From contig JAWXCH010000045.1 in NCBI GenBank assembly GCA_034440595.1, positions 1 through 23,469 of the forward strand: a DNA stretch of 23,469 nucleotides, in the 5' to 3' direction. The notes under the pieces are model-generated. The model searched no databases, was not told where the DNA came from, and worked only from the letters and a program-made list of their open reading frames with translations. The position numbers and the translations under genes are program-made. Within the stretch, counting starts at the first letter, position 1, and each line of letters begins with the position of its first letter. Shown in pieces: positions 14,910 to 23,290 of this stretch. The DNA is from JAWXCH01 sp034440595 (GTDB lineage: Bacteria; Planctomycetota; Planctomycetia; Pirellulales; JALHPA01).

Positions 14910-17204
14910 ATGAAAACGCATTGGCCAGCGATTGTTGTTTGGACAGCTATTTGCCTGACGGCCGGATTCTCCGCTCAATCGCTCGCTGTTGAAGTCGATC
15001 CGCTCGATTGGCCCAACTGGCGTGGGCCCGAGCAAAACGGCATCTCTCGCGAAAAAGGGTTGGTCGAGTCCTTCGACCCCTCCTCAGGCGAAAACCTGCT
15101 CTGGAAAAACGAAGAGGCCGCCGGAATCTCCACGCCGATCATCATGCGTGGCAAGCTCTACACCATCGTTCGCGATCAACCAGAAACGCGGCATGAACGC
15201 GAAAAGGTTCTCTGCCTGGATGCCGTCACCGGCAAGAAACTCTGGGAGCGTGCCCATAATGTTTATCTGTCGGATGTACCGGCCGAACGTGTCGGCTGGT
15301 CCAACATCGTCGGCGACCCAACAACCGGAAGAGTTTATGCCCAAGGGGTGAATGGCTTTTTTCAGTGCCTCGATGGGGACACCGGCAAGGAAATCTGGTC
15401 CCGTTCGATGCACGAAGAGTTCGGTCTGCTCAGTACCTACGGCGGCCGAACGAATACGCCGGTTATTTTTGAAGACATGGTCCTGGCCAGCGCCGTGATC
15501 ATCGGCTGGGGAGATACGGCTCTGCCCGCTCACCGATTTCTGGGCATGGACAAGAATACTGGCGAAGTCCGCTGGCTCAACGGCACCACCGTGCGTCCAG
15601 AAGATACCACTTACAGCACGCCGGTTCTGACAGTGCTAGGTGGCGAAGCGGCCATGGTCTTTGGCAGCAGCGATGGCGCATGCTGGGCCTTTCAACCGCG
15701 CACCGGCCAGCCGATTTGGAACTACAAAATGTCCCGCCGCGGGATTAGTGTCTCGCCCGTGGTTGAAGGCGATACGGTCTATATGACGCAGGCCGAAGAA
15801 AACCTGGACAATCGCGGTATGGGCTCCATCGCCGCCATCAAGGGCATCGGCAATGGAGACATCACCAAAACCAATACTCTCTGGAACGTGAAGGAAGTCA
15901 CCGCCGGCAAAGGCTCACCAGTTTTACTCGATGGCCGACTGTACGTGGTCGACGACAGCGCCAACCTGCACATTTTCGATGCAAAAACCGGTAAGCGTGT
16001 CGGTAAACGACCTACGAAACTCGTCGGCACCATGAACAGCGCCAGCCTGACCGCCGGGGATGGCAAGATTTACGCCATGTCCACCGGGGCATTCCAGATC
16101 ATGGAACCGACCGCCACCGGCGTAAAGTTCCTACATAAAGGACGGCTGGACGCTGGCGATATTATTATCGGTTCTCCAGTCATTTCGCATGGTCGCGTCT
16201 ATCTGCCGACTCCCAATGCACTGTACTGTCTAGGAACCAAGGACCAGCAACCATCGGCAGATCCACGGCCAGCACTGCCGAAGGAAACACCTGCCGGCAA
16301 CGACGACCAACCTGCTACGGTTCAGGTGGTGCCAGCCGAAGTCCTGCTGGCACCTGGCCAGACGCAAACATTCAAGGTACGCCTGTTTAATGATCGCGGT
16401 CAGTTTCTCAAAGAGAGCTCGGCAGAGTATTCGCTGCAAGGAACTGGCAAAATTGACAACCAAGGGACGTTCACCGCGGCCCTTGGAACCAATCACTCCG
16501 CAACGACCGTGACCGCCAAGGTTGGCGAACTGCAAGGCAAGGCCAGGATTCGCGTTGTGCCGCCCCTCCCTTGGAAGTTCGATTTCAACGACATTCATTT
16601 GGCCAAAGATGCCAAGAGTGGCCGCGACGAAGGAGAACCGCCAGTTACCTGGGTCGGTGCCCGGTATCGGCACAAGGTTCGCGATGTCGACGGCGAACGC
16701 GTCATGGTCAAGGTGACGTATATTCCCAAGGGGACGCGCAGCCAGAGTTGGTTCGGGCCAACCGATTTGCACGATTACACAATCCAGGCTGACCTGCGAG
16801 CCAATAAAGCTGGCAAGCTCCCTGATATGGGGCTGATCGCCCAGCGTTATACGCTGGACATGATGGGAGAGAGCCAGCAACTGCAAATCCGCAGTTGGAC
16901 TCCTCAGGTGGCCACCAACTTTAGCAAGACCGTTCCGCTGAACTGGGAAGCGGACAAGTGGTACACGCTGAAGTTCAGCGCTGGCGTGAAGGATGGCAAA
17001 GCGGTGCTGCAAGGCAAGGTCTGGCCGCGCGGCACGCAAGAACCGGCCGAATGGACAGTCTCGGCAACCGACGATTTGCCAAACTTGCACGGCAGCCCGG
17101 GCCTGTTTGGCAATGCGACCAATGCAGAGATCTATATTGATAACATCTCCGTGACGGATAACGGTAACGCTTCAAGTCCAGCCGGTCGTAGTGCAGCAAA
17201 GTAG
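14910..17204 (+). CDS. Exported PQQ-like beta-propeller protein with Ig-like and lectin-like C-terminal regions
   Basis: The 764-aa protein has a signal peptide (about 1-26, ending SLA/VEV). Residues about 33-450 form a PQQ-like/BamB-type propeller: WPNWRGPEQNGIS near the start, then repeated blades of the form LDAVTGKKLWE, LDGDTGKEIWS, MDKNTGEVRWL, FDAKTGKRVG. An Ig-like stretch follows (about 465-550; VQVVPAEVLLAPGQTQTFKVRLFNDRG). A C-terminal beta-sandwich (about 555-750) ends with LFGNATNAEIYIDNISV, resembling concanavalin/LamG-like or 3-keto-disaccharide hydrolase-type domains. Such proteins are common in planctomycetes. I see no basis for naming a substrate or for true PQQ binding. The ATG has little Shine-Dalgarno. 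The second propeller gene follows after 78 bp on the same strand, so joint transcription is likely. Confidence 0.88.
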   Translation: MKTHWPAIVVWTAICLTAGFSAQSLAVEVDPLDWPNWRGPEQNGISREKGLVESFDPSSGENLLWKNEEAAGISTPIIMRGKLYTIVRDQPETRHEREKVLCLDAVTGKKLWERAHNVYLSDVPAERVGWSNIVGDPTTGRVYAQGVNGFFQCLDGDTGKEIWSRSMHEEFGLLSTYGGRTNTPVIFEDMVLASAVIIGWGDTALPAHRFLGMDKNTGEVRWLNGTTVRPEDTTYSTPVLTVLGGEAAMVFGSSDGACWAFQPRTGQPIWNYKMSRRGISVSPVVEGDTVYMTQAEENLDNRGMGSIAAIKGIGNGDITKTNTLWNVKEVTAGKGSPVLLDGRLYVVDDSANLHIFDAKTGKRVGKRPTKLVGTMNSASLTAGDGKIYAMSTGAFQIMEPTATGVKFLHKGRLDAGDIIIGSPVISHGRVYLPTPNALYCLGTKDQQPSADPRPALPKETPAGNDDQPATVQVVPAEVLLAPGQTQTFKVRLFNDRGQFLKESSAEYSLQGTGKIDNQGTFTAALGTNHSATTVTAKVGELQGKARIRVVPPLPWKFDFNDIHLAKDAKSGRDEGEPPVTWVGARYRHKVRDVDGERVMVKVTYIPKGTRSQSWFGPTDLHDYTIQADLRANKAGKLPDMGLIAQRYTLDMMGESQQLQIRSWTPQVATNFSKTVPLNWEADKWYTLKFSAGVKDGKAVLQGKVWPRGTQEPAEWTVSATDDLPNLHGSPGLFGNATNAEIYIDNISVTDNGNASSPAGRSAAK

Positions 17205-17282
17205 CGTGTGTGAAACGCACACCGAACAACTCAACGCTTTCAACTCATACATGTTTTACTGTCGATAGGGAGTCGGTTTTCT

Positions 17283-19121
17283 ATGCATAAGCTTTATTGG
17301 ATTGCAATTGTTGCGCTGTTGTTGATGATCAGCCGCAACGACGTACAGGAATCCGCTCAGGCCGCACCCAAGGCAAAGGGTGCAGTCGATACCACTGCAA
17401 CGACCAAGACATCTGCCAGCTCTGCCGCGCCGCAGCTCGACATGACCATGACCGGCGAACTCTCGGCGGTCGAGGCCGCCAAGAAGGCCAACTCGATGAA
17501 TCGCCCTGGCGATCACAATCAATGGGGAGCCTCGCCATTGCGCAACAATGTCTCGGACGCCAAGAATGTCGCCACCGAATGGGAAGTCGGCGAGTTCGAC
17601 GACGAGACCGGCGTGTGGAACAAGGATTCCTCCAAGAACATCAAGTGGGGTATTCCGCTTGGTTCGCAAACTTATGGCAACACCGTCGTGGCCAATGGCA
17701 AGGTCTACGTCGGCACCAACAACGGCGCTGCCTACCTGAAGGATCGCTACCCAGCGGAAATTGATCTCGGCGTGCTCCTCTGCTTTGACGAAAAAGATGG
17801 CAAGTTCCTCTGGCAGGACAGCAGCGAAAAACTGCACACTGGCCGCGTCAATGACTGGCCACTGATGGGCACATGCAGCTCTCCCTTGGTCGAAGGTGAC
17901 CGAGTCTGGTTCGTCTCCAGCCGAGGCGAAGTTAAATGCCTGGATGCCAACGGCTTTCATGACGACAAGAACAACGGCCCAGTGACCGACGAAAAATTCA
18001 CCGGCAAGAACGAAGCCGATGTGATCTGGGTCTACGACATGATGAAACAGCTAGGCGTTTCGCAGCACAATATGGCCAACTGCTCGATCGCCGTCTCGGG
18101 GGATTACCTGTTCGTCAACACTAGCAATGGCGTGGATGAAGGACACCTCAACCTCCCTAGCCCGCGAGCGGCCAGCTTTATCGCCTTGGACAAAAACAAC
18201 GGCAAGTTGATCTGGTCGGATAATTCGCCAGGGCCAAACGTCCTGCATGGGCAATGGTCCAGCCCCGCCTATGCCGTATTAGGTGGTGTACCGCAAGTTC
18301 TCTTTGGCGGTGGCGACGGCTGGGTTTATAGTTTTGATGCTCGCGGCGAAAACGGCAAATCCAAGCTGCTTTGGAAGTTTGACTGTAACCCCAAAGACAG
18401 CAAGTACACGCTCGGCGGTCGCGCCGACCGGAATCATCTGATCGCTACGCCGGTCATTTATAACGGCAAGGTCTTTATCGGAGTTGGCGAAGACCCCGAG
18501 CATGGCGAAGGTGTCGGGCACCTCTGGTGCATCGATCCGACCAAGCGCGGGGACGTCAGCCCGGAGTTGGTTTTTAATTCAAAGGATCCCGAGAAACCGA
18601 TCGAACACAAGCGTAATCAGGCGATGGTTAAAGAGGACGGGGACTTTGCTCGTCCTAATCCCAACTCCGCCGCCGTCTGGCACTACGAGAATCACGACTT
18701 TGATGGCAACGGCAAGATTTCGTTTGAAGAATCCATGCACCGCACCTGCGGAACCGTGGCCATTGCCAACGATCTGCTGTTCGTCGCCGACTTTTCTGGG
18801 CTGGTCCACTGCGTGGATGTGAAGACCGGCAAGCCCTACTGGACGCATGACATGCTGTCGGCTGCCTGGGGATCCCCATTGATCGTTGAAGACCGCCTTT
18901 ACATCGGTGACGAAGATGGCGAGGTGAGCATTCTCAAAGTCGCCAAGGAACTGGAAGTGATCGGCGAAGTCTCGATGGGCAATGCCGTCTACAGCACCCC
19001 AATCGTCGCCAACGGCGTACTCTACATCAGCAATAAGAGCTTCCTGTTTGCCATCGAGGCACCAAAACAGGCCGCTAGTGTGCCCGGGCAGACTCCTGGC
19101 AACGTCGCAGCAGCAAAGTAA
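17283..19121 (+). CDS. Exported PQQ-like beta-propeller protein with an EF-hand loop
   Basis: The 612-aa protein has a signal peptide (about 1-27, ending AQA/AP). AGGGAG (17267-17272) lies 10 nt before the ATG. Propeller blades span about 75-595, with motifs such as LLCFDEKDGKFLWQD, IALDKNNGKLIWSD, HCVDVKTGKPYWTHD and a closing FAIEAP. At residues 472-483 the sequence DFDGNGKISFEE is a textbook EF-hand calcium loop (D1, D3, N5, Ile8, E12) inserted between blades. Unlike the upstream paralogue, it has no Ig-like or lectin-like extension. Role unknown: calcium-stabilised exported propeller, possibly a partner of the upstream protein (inference). The next gene starts 5 bp after the stop, strongly suggesting co-translation. 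Confidence 0.87.
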   Translation: MHKLYWIAIVALLLMISRNDVQESAQAAPKAKGAVDTTATTKTSASSAAPQLDMTMTGELSAVEAAKKANSMNRPGDHNQWGASPLRNNVSDAKNVATEWEVGEFDDETGVWNKDSSKNIKWGIPLGSQTYGNTVVANGKVYVGTNNGAAYLKDRYPAEIDLGVLLCFDEKDGKFLWQDSSEKLHTGRVNDWPLMGTCSSPLVEGDRVWFVSSRGEVKCLDANGFHDDKNNGPVTDEKFTGKNEADVIWVYDMMKQLGVSQHNMANCSIAVSGDYLFVNTSNGVDEGHLNLPSPRAASFIALDKNNGKLIWSDNSPGPNVLHGQWSSPAYAVLGGVPQVLFGGGDGWVYSFDARGENGKSKLLWKFDCNPKDSKYTLGGRADRNHLIATPVIYNGKVFIGVGEDPEHGEGVGHLWCIDPTKRGDVSPELVFNSKDPEKPIEHKRNQAMVKEDGDFARPNPNSAAVWHYENHDFDGNGKISFEESMHRTCGTVAIANDLLFVADFSGLVHCVDVKTGKPYWTHDMLSAAWGSPLIVEDRLYIGDEDGEVSILKVAKELEVIGEVSMGNAVYSTPIVANGVLYISNKSFLFAIEAPKQAASVPGQTPGNVAAAK

Positions 19122-19126
19122 GCATC

Positions 19127-19507
19127 ATGACCAAACGCGTACTGGATGTTGGCAACTGTGTGCCAGATCATATGGCCTTGCGCCGGCTGATCGAGGGCAG
19201 CTTTGACGCCGTGCTGGAACAGTCCGACGACCTGGCCGAGACCTTGGCCGCGATCAAGGACCGGTCGTTCGATCTGATCATCGTCAATCGTAAGCTCGAT
19301 AAAGACTATAGTGACGGGCTGGCAATTATCCAGCATCTGAAGGCTCTGCCGGCCGGCACCACTCTGCCGGTCATGCTCCTCTCCAACTACCCCGAGTATC
19401 AGGCCGAAGCGATCGCCGCCGGGGCAATTCCCGGCTTTGGCAAGCAGGAACTGGGGAACCGCGAGACTCGCGAGAAACTGGCGGCGATTCTCAGCCCCCC
19501 TTCCTAA
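19127..19507 (+). CDS. Receiver-like protein lacking the phosphorylation site (pseudo-receiver)
   Basis: At 126 aa it is the length of one CheY-like domain, and it follows the fold pattern: SFDLIIVNRKLDKDYSDGLAIIQHLK aligns with the usual D-L-I-L-L-D-x-x-L-P-x-x-D-G-L region, then LPVMLLSNY and AGAIPGFGKQEL. The phosphoacceptor Asp is Asn54. The acidic pair after strand 1 is Gly9-Asn10 (VLDVGN). Ser86 and Lys106, matching the conserved Thr/Ser and Lys, are kept. No output domain is present. It starts 5 bp after the propeller stop with little Shine-Dalgarno of its own, so translation is probably coupled. It may act as a phosphorylation-independent protein-binding module. A receiver fold is likely but assigned by pattern only. 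Confidence 0.72.
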   Translation: MTKRVLDVGNCVPDHMALRRLIEGSFDAVLEQSDDLAETLAAIKDRSFDLIIVNRKLDKDYSDGLAIIQHLKALPAGTTLPVMLLSNYPEYQAEAIAAGAIPGFGKQELGNRETREKLAAILSPPS

Positions 19508-19657
19508 CCAACGGGCTAACAGCCGCTGATGGATGGCAGCAACGTGCCCGGCAATTGCGGTTTTTTTGCCTTTATTTCGACCAAGCCATCGGTCAATTCT
19601 TGGACGCACAGCCGGTTTCGTCGTCCATTCGCCGATTTGCGATTGCTTCTATGCGGT

Positions 19658-19687
19658 TTGCCAGCTAGCCTTTACGACTTCTAGGAT
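19658..19687 (+). promoter_or_regulatory. Possible promoter of the pyrophosphatase gene
   Basis: TTGCCA (19658-19663, 5/6 match to the -35) and TAGGAT (19682-19687, 4/6 match to the -10) are separated by 18 nt and end 45 bp before the chosen ATG. The spacing would give a leader of about 40 nt. Confidence 0.35.
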
Positions 19688-19732
19688 TCTTTTTCTCGAT
19701 CCGATTTGCCAGTGAGTGAGGGTGATTGTCGA

Positions 19733-22402
19733 ATGTCGATTTTGAGTTCTGCCAGCAGCGCCATAGATCCGTCGAGTTCTTCTAACCCCTGGGCGGCAAT
19801 CCGCTGCCGTACGGCATTCGTATGGTCGCTAAAGCACACTGGAGCTTGGCTCTTCCTAGCATTGCTGACTTTGGCAATCGCCATGAGTTGCCTGAGTAGC
19901 CCAGTTTTTGCACAAGCGGAAGATCAGCCCCCCGCGCAGCCAACAGCTACATCGCCAGCGACCAGCACTGCGCCGACGGATGGGCCCGCATTCAGTGCCG
20001 TGGAAAAAAAGGCTCCCGATACTAAAGCAACTGAACAGCACGCCAGTGAAGCCGAACTAAAACTGCCAGATTTGAACTCGGTCTCTTTTCTCTGGGGCTC
20101 TGTCGGTGGACGCGACCTACTCTACGTGGGCCTGTTCGTGTCTTGCCTGGGTATTGCCTTTGGCCTGGTATTTTCACAGCAGATTAACCGGCTGCCGGTG
20201 CATAGTTCGATGAGGGCCGTGTCGGAACTGATCTACGAAACCTGCAAAACGTACCTCCTCAATCAAGGGAAGTTCCTATTCATCCTGTGGCTCTTCATCG
20301 GAGTCATCATCGTTTTCTACTTCAAGTACCTGCTGAAATTTCAGAATCATCAGGTAGTCATTATTCTGCTCTTCAGCGTCATCGGTATCCTGGGCAGTTA
20401 CGGCGTGGCCTGGTTTGGCATCCGTATCAATACATACGCCAACTCGCGAACTGCGTTCGGCAGCTTGAACGGCCGCGCCTTCCCCTGCTACGCCATTCCG
20501 CTCAAAGCGGGCATTAGCATTGGCATGCTGCTGATCAGTGTTGAGCTATTGCTGATGCTGATTATCCTGATGTTCGTGCCCGGTGATTACGCCGGACAAT
20601 GCTTTATCGGGTTTGCAATTGGCGAATCGCTCGGTGCCGCGGCATTACGCGTGGCCGGCGGCATCTTTACCAAGATCGCCGACATCGGTGCCGATCTGAT
20701 GAAGATCGTTTTTAAGATCAAAGAAGACGACGCCCGTAATCCGGGGGTGATTGCCGACTGCACTGGCGACAACGCCGGCGACTCGGTTGGTCCTTCGGCG
20801 GACGGCTTTGAAACCTACGGCGTCACCGGCGTGGCGCTGATCACGTTTATTTTGCTGGCGGTCCACGACCCGAAGGTTCAGATCCAGTTGCTCGTCTGGA
20901 TTTTTGTGATGCGCATTATGATGGTGATTGCCTCGGCTGCGTCGTACTTCATCAACGAGCGGATGGCCAAGAATAAGTACCAGGAAGCACGCCATTTCAA
21001 CTTTGAATCCCCACTGACACGACTCGTCTGGCTGACCTCGATTGTCTCGGTCATCCTGACATACGTCGTCTCCGCCGTGCTCATTCCTGATTTGGCCAGC
21101 AATGATATGTTGTGGTGGAAGCTCTCCACCATCATCACCTGCGGAACATTGGCCGGGGCAATTATCCCTGAGCTGGTCAAGATTTTTACCTCGACCGAGT
21201 CGGCCCACGTGCGCGAAGTGGTCACCAGTTCGCGCGAGGGAGGAGCCTCGCTCAATATCCTCTCCGGGCTGGTCGCCGGAAACTTCAGCGCCTACTGGCT
21301 CGGCGCGGTCATCTTTACCCTGATGGGAATCGCCTATCAAATCGCGCTGACCATGCCACACGACATGATGCTGGCACCATCCGTATTTGCCTTCGGGCTG
21401 GTCGCGTTTGGATTTCTTGGCATGGGACCGGTCACTATCGCCGTCGATAGTTATGGCCCAGTCACCGACAACGCACAGTCGGTGTACGAGCTATCGATGA
21501 TCGAAACGCTGCCCAACATCAAACAAGAGATCAAGCAGGAGTTCGGCTTCACGCCTGACTTTGAACTAGGGAAGGACAATCTGGAAAAGAACGACGGTGC
21601 CGGCAACACATTTAAGGCCACCGCCAAACCGGTGCTGATCGGCACGGCCGTCGTCGGTTCCACCACGATGATTTTTTCAATCGTCCTTTCCCTGACGCAC
21701 GGATTGCAGCAAGAGTATTTCGAGAAATTATCAATCATGCACCCGCCGTTTTTGCTGGGACTGATTGCCGGCGGGTCCGTGATCTACTGGTTCACGGGTG
21801 CCTCGATTCAGGCAGTCACGACCGGTGCCTATCGCGCCGTGGAGTTCATCAAAGAGAATATTAACTTGGACTCCGATGCCAGCGCCTCGGTTGAGGATAG
21901 CAAACGCGTCGTGGCCATCTGCACACAGTACGCACAGACCGGCATGTTCAATATCTTTATGGTAGTCTTCTTTTCCACGCTCGGGTTTGCGTTTCTAGAG
22001 CCGTTTTTGTTTATCGGCTACCTGATCTCCATTGCCTTATTCGGCCTTTATCAGGCGTTCTTCATGGCCAACGCAGGCGGTGCCTGGGACAATGCCAAGA
22101 AGATTATCGAAACGGAATTAAAGGCCAAAGGTACGCCGCTTCACGATGCCTCAATTGTGGGCGATACGGTCGGTGACCCGTTTAAGGATACCTCTTCGGT
22201 GGCGCTGAACCCGATCATTAAGTTCACCACCCTGTTCGGTATCTTGGCGGTGCCACTGGCGGGCCAGCTCACCCGAAGAGAAGGAGGCTCGACGTTGACC
22301 ATCGGCTTTTCCGTCGCGTTCCTGGCGATTTCGATGTTCTTTGTCTATCGCTCGTTCTACGGCATGCGCATCGCCGTCGAAGGTGAAAAACCGCGGAACT
22401 AA
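19733..22402 (+). CDS. hppA: Membrane-bound ion-translocating pyrophosphatase with signal-like N-terminal extension
   Basis: Couples pyrophosphate hydrolysis to H+ or Na+ export across a membrane. Numbering from ATG 19733 (889 aa; GAGGG at 19718-19722 is 10 nt upstream; TTG 19706 would add 9 residues). Catalytic features: ADIGADL near 317, DDARNPGVIADCTGDNAGDS from 332 (usual DDPRNPATIADNVGDNVGD), and near the C-terminus GGAWDNAKK and VVGDTVGDPFKDTS-like GDTVGDPFKDTS. GNTFKA places Lys628 at the position that is Lys in K+-independent and Ala in K+-dependent enzymes, so K+-independence is predicted. The usual GKVE segment is altered (LMKIVF). The N-terminus is odd: a signal-like helix (36-52, possible cleavage VFA/QAE near 60), then a roughly 50-residue Pro/Thr/Ala linker, before the first conserved helix. 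Typical members are about 660-800 aa. Ion specificity is not settled. Confidence 0.93.
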   Translation: MSILSSASSAIDPSSSSNPWAAIRCRTAFVWSLKHTGAWLFLALLTLAIAMSCLSSPVFAQAEDQPPAQPTATSPATSTAPTDGPAFSAVEKKAPDTKATEQHASEAELKLPDLNSVSFLWGSVGGRDLLYVGLFVSCLGIAFGLVFSQQINRLPVHSSMRAVSELIYETCKTYLLNQGKFLFILWLFIGVIIVFYFKYLLKFQNHQVVIILLFSVIGILGSYGVAWFGIRINTYANSRTAFGSLNGRAFPCYAIPLKAGISIGMLLISVELLLMLIILMFVPGDYAGQCFIGFAIGESLGAAALRVAGGIFTKIADIGADLMKIVFKIKEDDARNPGVIADCTGDNAGDSVGPSADGFETYGVTGVALITFILLAVHDPKVQIQLLVWIFVMRIMMVIASAASYFINERMAKNKYQEARHFNFESPLTRLVWLTSIVSVILTYVVSAVLIPDLASNDMLWWKLSTIITCGTLAGAIIPELVKIFTSTESAHVREVVTSSREGGASLNILSGLVAGNFSAYWLGAVIFTLMGIAYQIALTMPHDMMLAPSVFAFGLVAFGFLGMGPVTIAVDSYGPVTDNAQSVYELSMIETLPNIKQEIKQEFGFTPDFELGKDNLEKNDGAGNTFKATAKPVLIGTAVVGSTTMIFSIVLSLTHGLQQEYFEKLSIMHPPFLLGLIAGGSVIYWFTGASIQAVTTGAYRAVEFIKENINLDSDASASVEDSKRVVAICTQYAQTGMFNIFMVVFFSTLGFAFLEPFLFIGYLISIALFGLYQAFFMANAGGAWDNAKKIIETELKAKGTPLHDASIVGDTVGDPFKDTSSVALNPIIKFTTLFGILAVPLAGQLTRREGGSTLTIGFSVAFLAISMFFVYRSFYGMRIAVEGEKPRN

Positions 22403-22426
22403 TTGCATGCGTGAGTTATAAAAAAA

Positions 22427-22461
22427 GTTTCACGCAAAGACGCAAAGACGCTAAGAGAGGG
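22427..22461 (+). repeat. CACGCAAAG-type repeat, copy A
   Basis: Begins GTTTCACGCAAAGACGCAAA and continues GACGCTAAGAGAGGG. It matches copy B at 22709 over the first 30 bases with few changes (RCGC variants). It lies 25 bp after the hppA stop. Confidence 0.7.
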
Positions 22462-22668
22462 CGAGGCGTTCCAGCGATGCGGTTTCCGATTCTTAGGATG
22501 GCGAATATTCAGTTGGAAGCCAAGTCTATAAGTAGCCCCTCCGGTTCACAAAAAGCAGTTGTTGACTTACCTCAGGCTTACTACATGCCGGCTTGGTCTC
22601 CTCATTAACTTCAATGCTGACCTTATCAAAAATGGCATTTCCCGAGTTGCAAATGGCCTACCAGACGA

Positions 22669-22685
22669 CCCCTTTGCGTCTTAGC
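22669..22685 (-). repeat. CACGCAAAG-type repeat, inverted partial copy
   Basis: CCCCTTTGCGTCTTAGC is the reverse complement of GCTAAGACGCAAAGGGG, matching the interior and end of copy A (GACGCAAAGACGCTAAG). With copy B 24 bp further on, it can form an inverted pair. Confidence 0.5.
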
Positions 22686-22708
22686 TTCTAGGCATGCTGA
22701 AATTCAAA

Positions 22709-22744
22709 GTTTCACGCAAAGGCGCAAAGTCGCCAAGAAGGGGG
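22709..22744 (+). repeat. CACGCAAAG-type repeat, copy B
   Basis: Begins GTTTCACGCAAAGGCGCAAA and continues GTCGCCAAGAAGGGGG, in the same orientation as copy A. A further inverted fragment, GTCGCTTTGCGTG, lies at 22816-22828. Confidence 0.7.
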
Positions 22745-22870
22745 CTACTCGTGCCTTCGGGCAATTTCTCAATCTCAGCCAAAGCCATACCCTAATCGGG
22801 GCAAAATTCTCATTGGTCGCTTTGCGTGCACTTCCCTTTTGAAATTCTTAGGAACCCTGCTGCAACTTGC

Positions 22871-22920
22871 TTGACATCAATGTATAGAATCCGTATATAT
22901 AGGTTACCAATACATAGGAG
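22871..22920 (+). promoter_or_regulatory. padR promoter and putative PadR operator
   Basis: A perfect -35 TTGACA (22871-22876), 17-nt spacer and -10 TATATA (22894-22899) form the best promoter in the window. Inverted ATGTAT (22880-22885) and ATACAT (22910-22915) flank the -10; the ATGT...ACAT pattern is the type bound by PadR-family repressors, suggesting autoregulation. The Shine-Dalgarno AGGAG follows at 22916-22920. Operator function is inferred. Confidence 0.65.
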
Positions 22921-22924
22921 ACCA

Positions 22925-23284
22925 ATGCTCGTGGCCAAGGACGCAAACGACTTATTCCGGGGAAACCTCGACCTGATGATCCTTTCGGTGCTGGCCGACG
23001 GGTCCAAGTACGGGTACCTATTGCAGCAGCGCCTCAGCGATGTCAGTCGCGGTATGGTCTCGCTGCAAGCGGGGACTTTGTACCCGATTCTGCACAAGCT
23101 GGAGGGGGAGAAGCTGGTCCGTTGCCGCTGGGAAGAGACGACCGGCCGCCCACGCAAGTGGTATGAGCTAACCGCCAAGGGTCGCAGCCGACTCACCGAA
23201 CGGGCGACGCAGTGGCGAGACGTCACAAGTTGCTTAGAGGAGTTACTTTCACCTATTTTGAAAACACTGCCGGATCCGGCGTAA
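22925..23284 (+). CDS. PadR-family winged-helix transcriptional regulator
   Basis: A 119-aa protein of standard short PadR size. The N-terminal winged helix shows LFRGNLDLMILSVLADGSKYGYLLQQRL (about 9-36), the recognition region SLQAGTLYPILHKLEGEKLV (about 46-65) and the wing ETTGRPRKWYELTAKGR (about 71-87). A C-terminal helix for dimerisation follows. PadR proteins repress nearby transport, detoxification or membrane genes by binding ATGT/ACAT palindromes. The ATG start has AGGAG only 4 nt upstream. The in-frame GTG at 22931 (VAKDAND) has better spacing and may be the real start. The probable target is the gene starting at 23414, plus itself. Confidence 0.92.
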   Translation: MLVAKDANDLFRGNLDLMILSVLADGSKYGYLLQQRLSDVSRGMVSLQAGTLYPILHKLEGEKLVRCRWEETTGRPRKWYELTAKGRSRLTERATQWRDVTSCLEELLSPILKTLPDPA

Positions 23285-23290
23285 GTATTT

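Larger units (their letters stand above)
22403..22924. other. Repeat-rich gap between hppA and padR
   Basis: About 520 bp without a supported gene. It holds four copies of a short 'TTTCACGCAAAGRCGC' repeat in both orientations and the padR promoter/operator (listed separately). The short frame over the first repeat, giving peptides of the type FTQRRKDAKR, is a translation of the repeat rather than a gene. Confidence 0.6.

Noticed and set aside
14594..14911. Overlapping frames of about 90-105 codons on both strands before the first propeller gene
   Set aside because: They lack ribosome binding sites, show biased low-information sequence, and overlap the expected promoter region.
17206..17222. 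Small hairpin GTGTGTG/CGCACAC between the two propeller genes
   Set aside because: It is short, with one G-U pair and no T-run. It is unlikely to terminate transcription and too weak to support regulation.
19545..19572. Possible terminator (CCGGCAATTGCGG followed by seven T's) after the receiver-like gene
   Set aside because: The stem is only three base pairs with a mismatch next to it. The T-run is good, but the hairpin is too weak to list as a feature.
22411..22608. 65-codon frame with a FTQRRKDAKR peptide after hppA
   Set aside because: This is the translation of the CACGCAAAG repeat, which yields similar spurious peptides wherever the repeat occurs. There is no Shine-Dalgarno.
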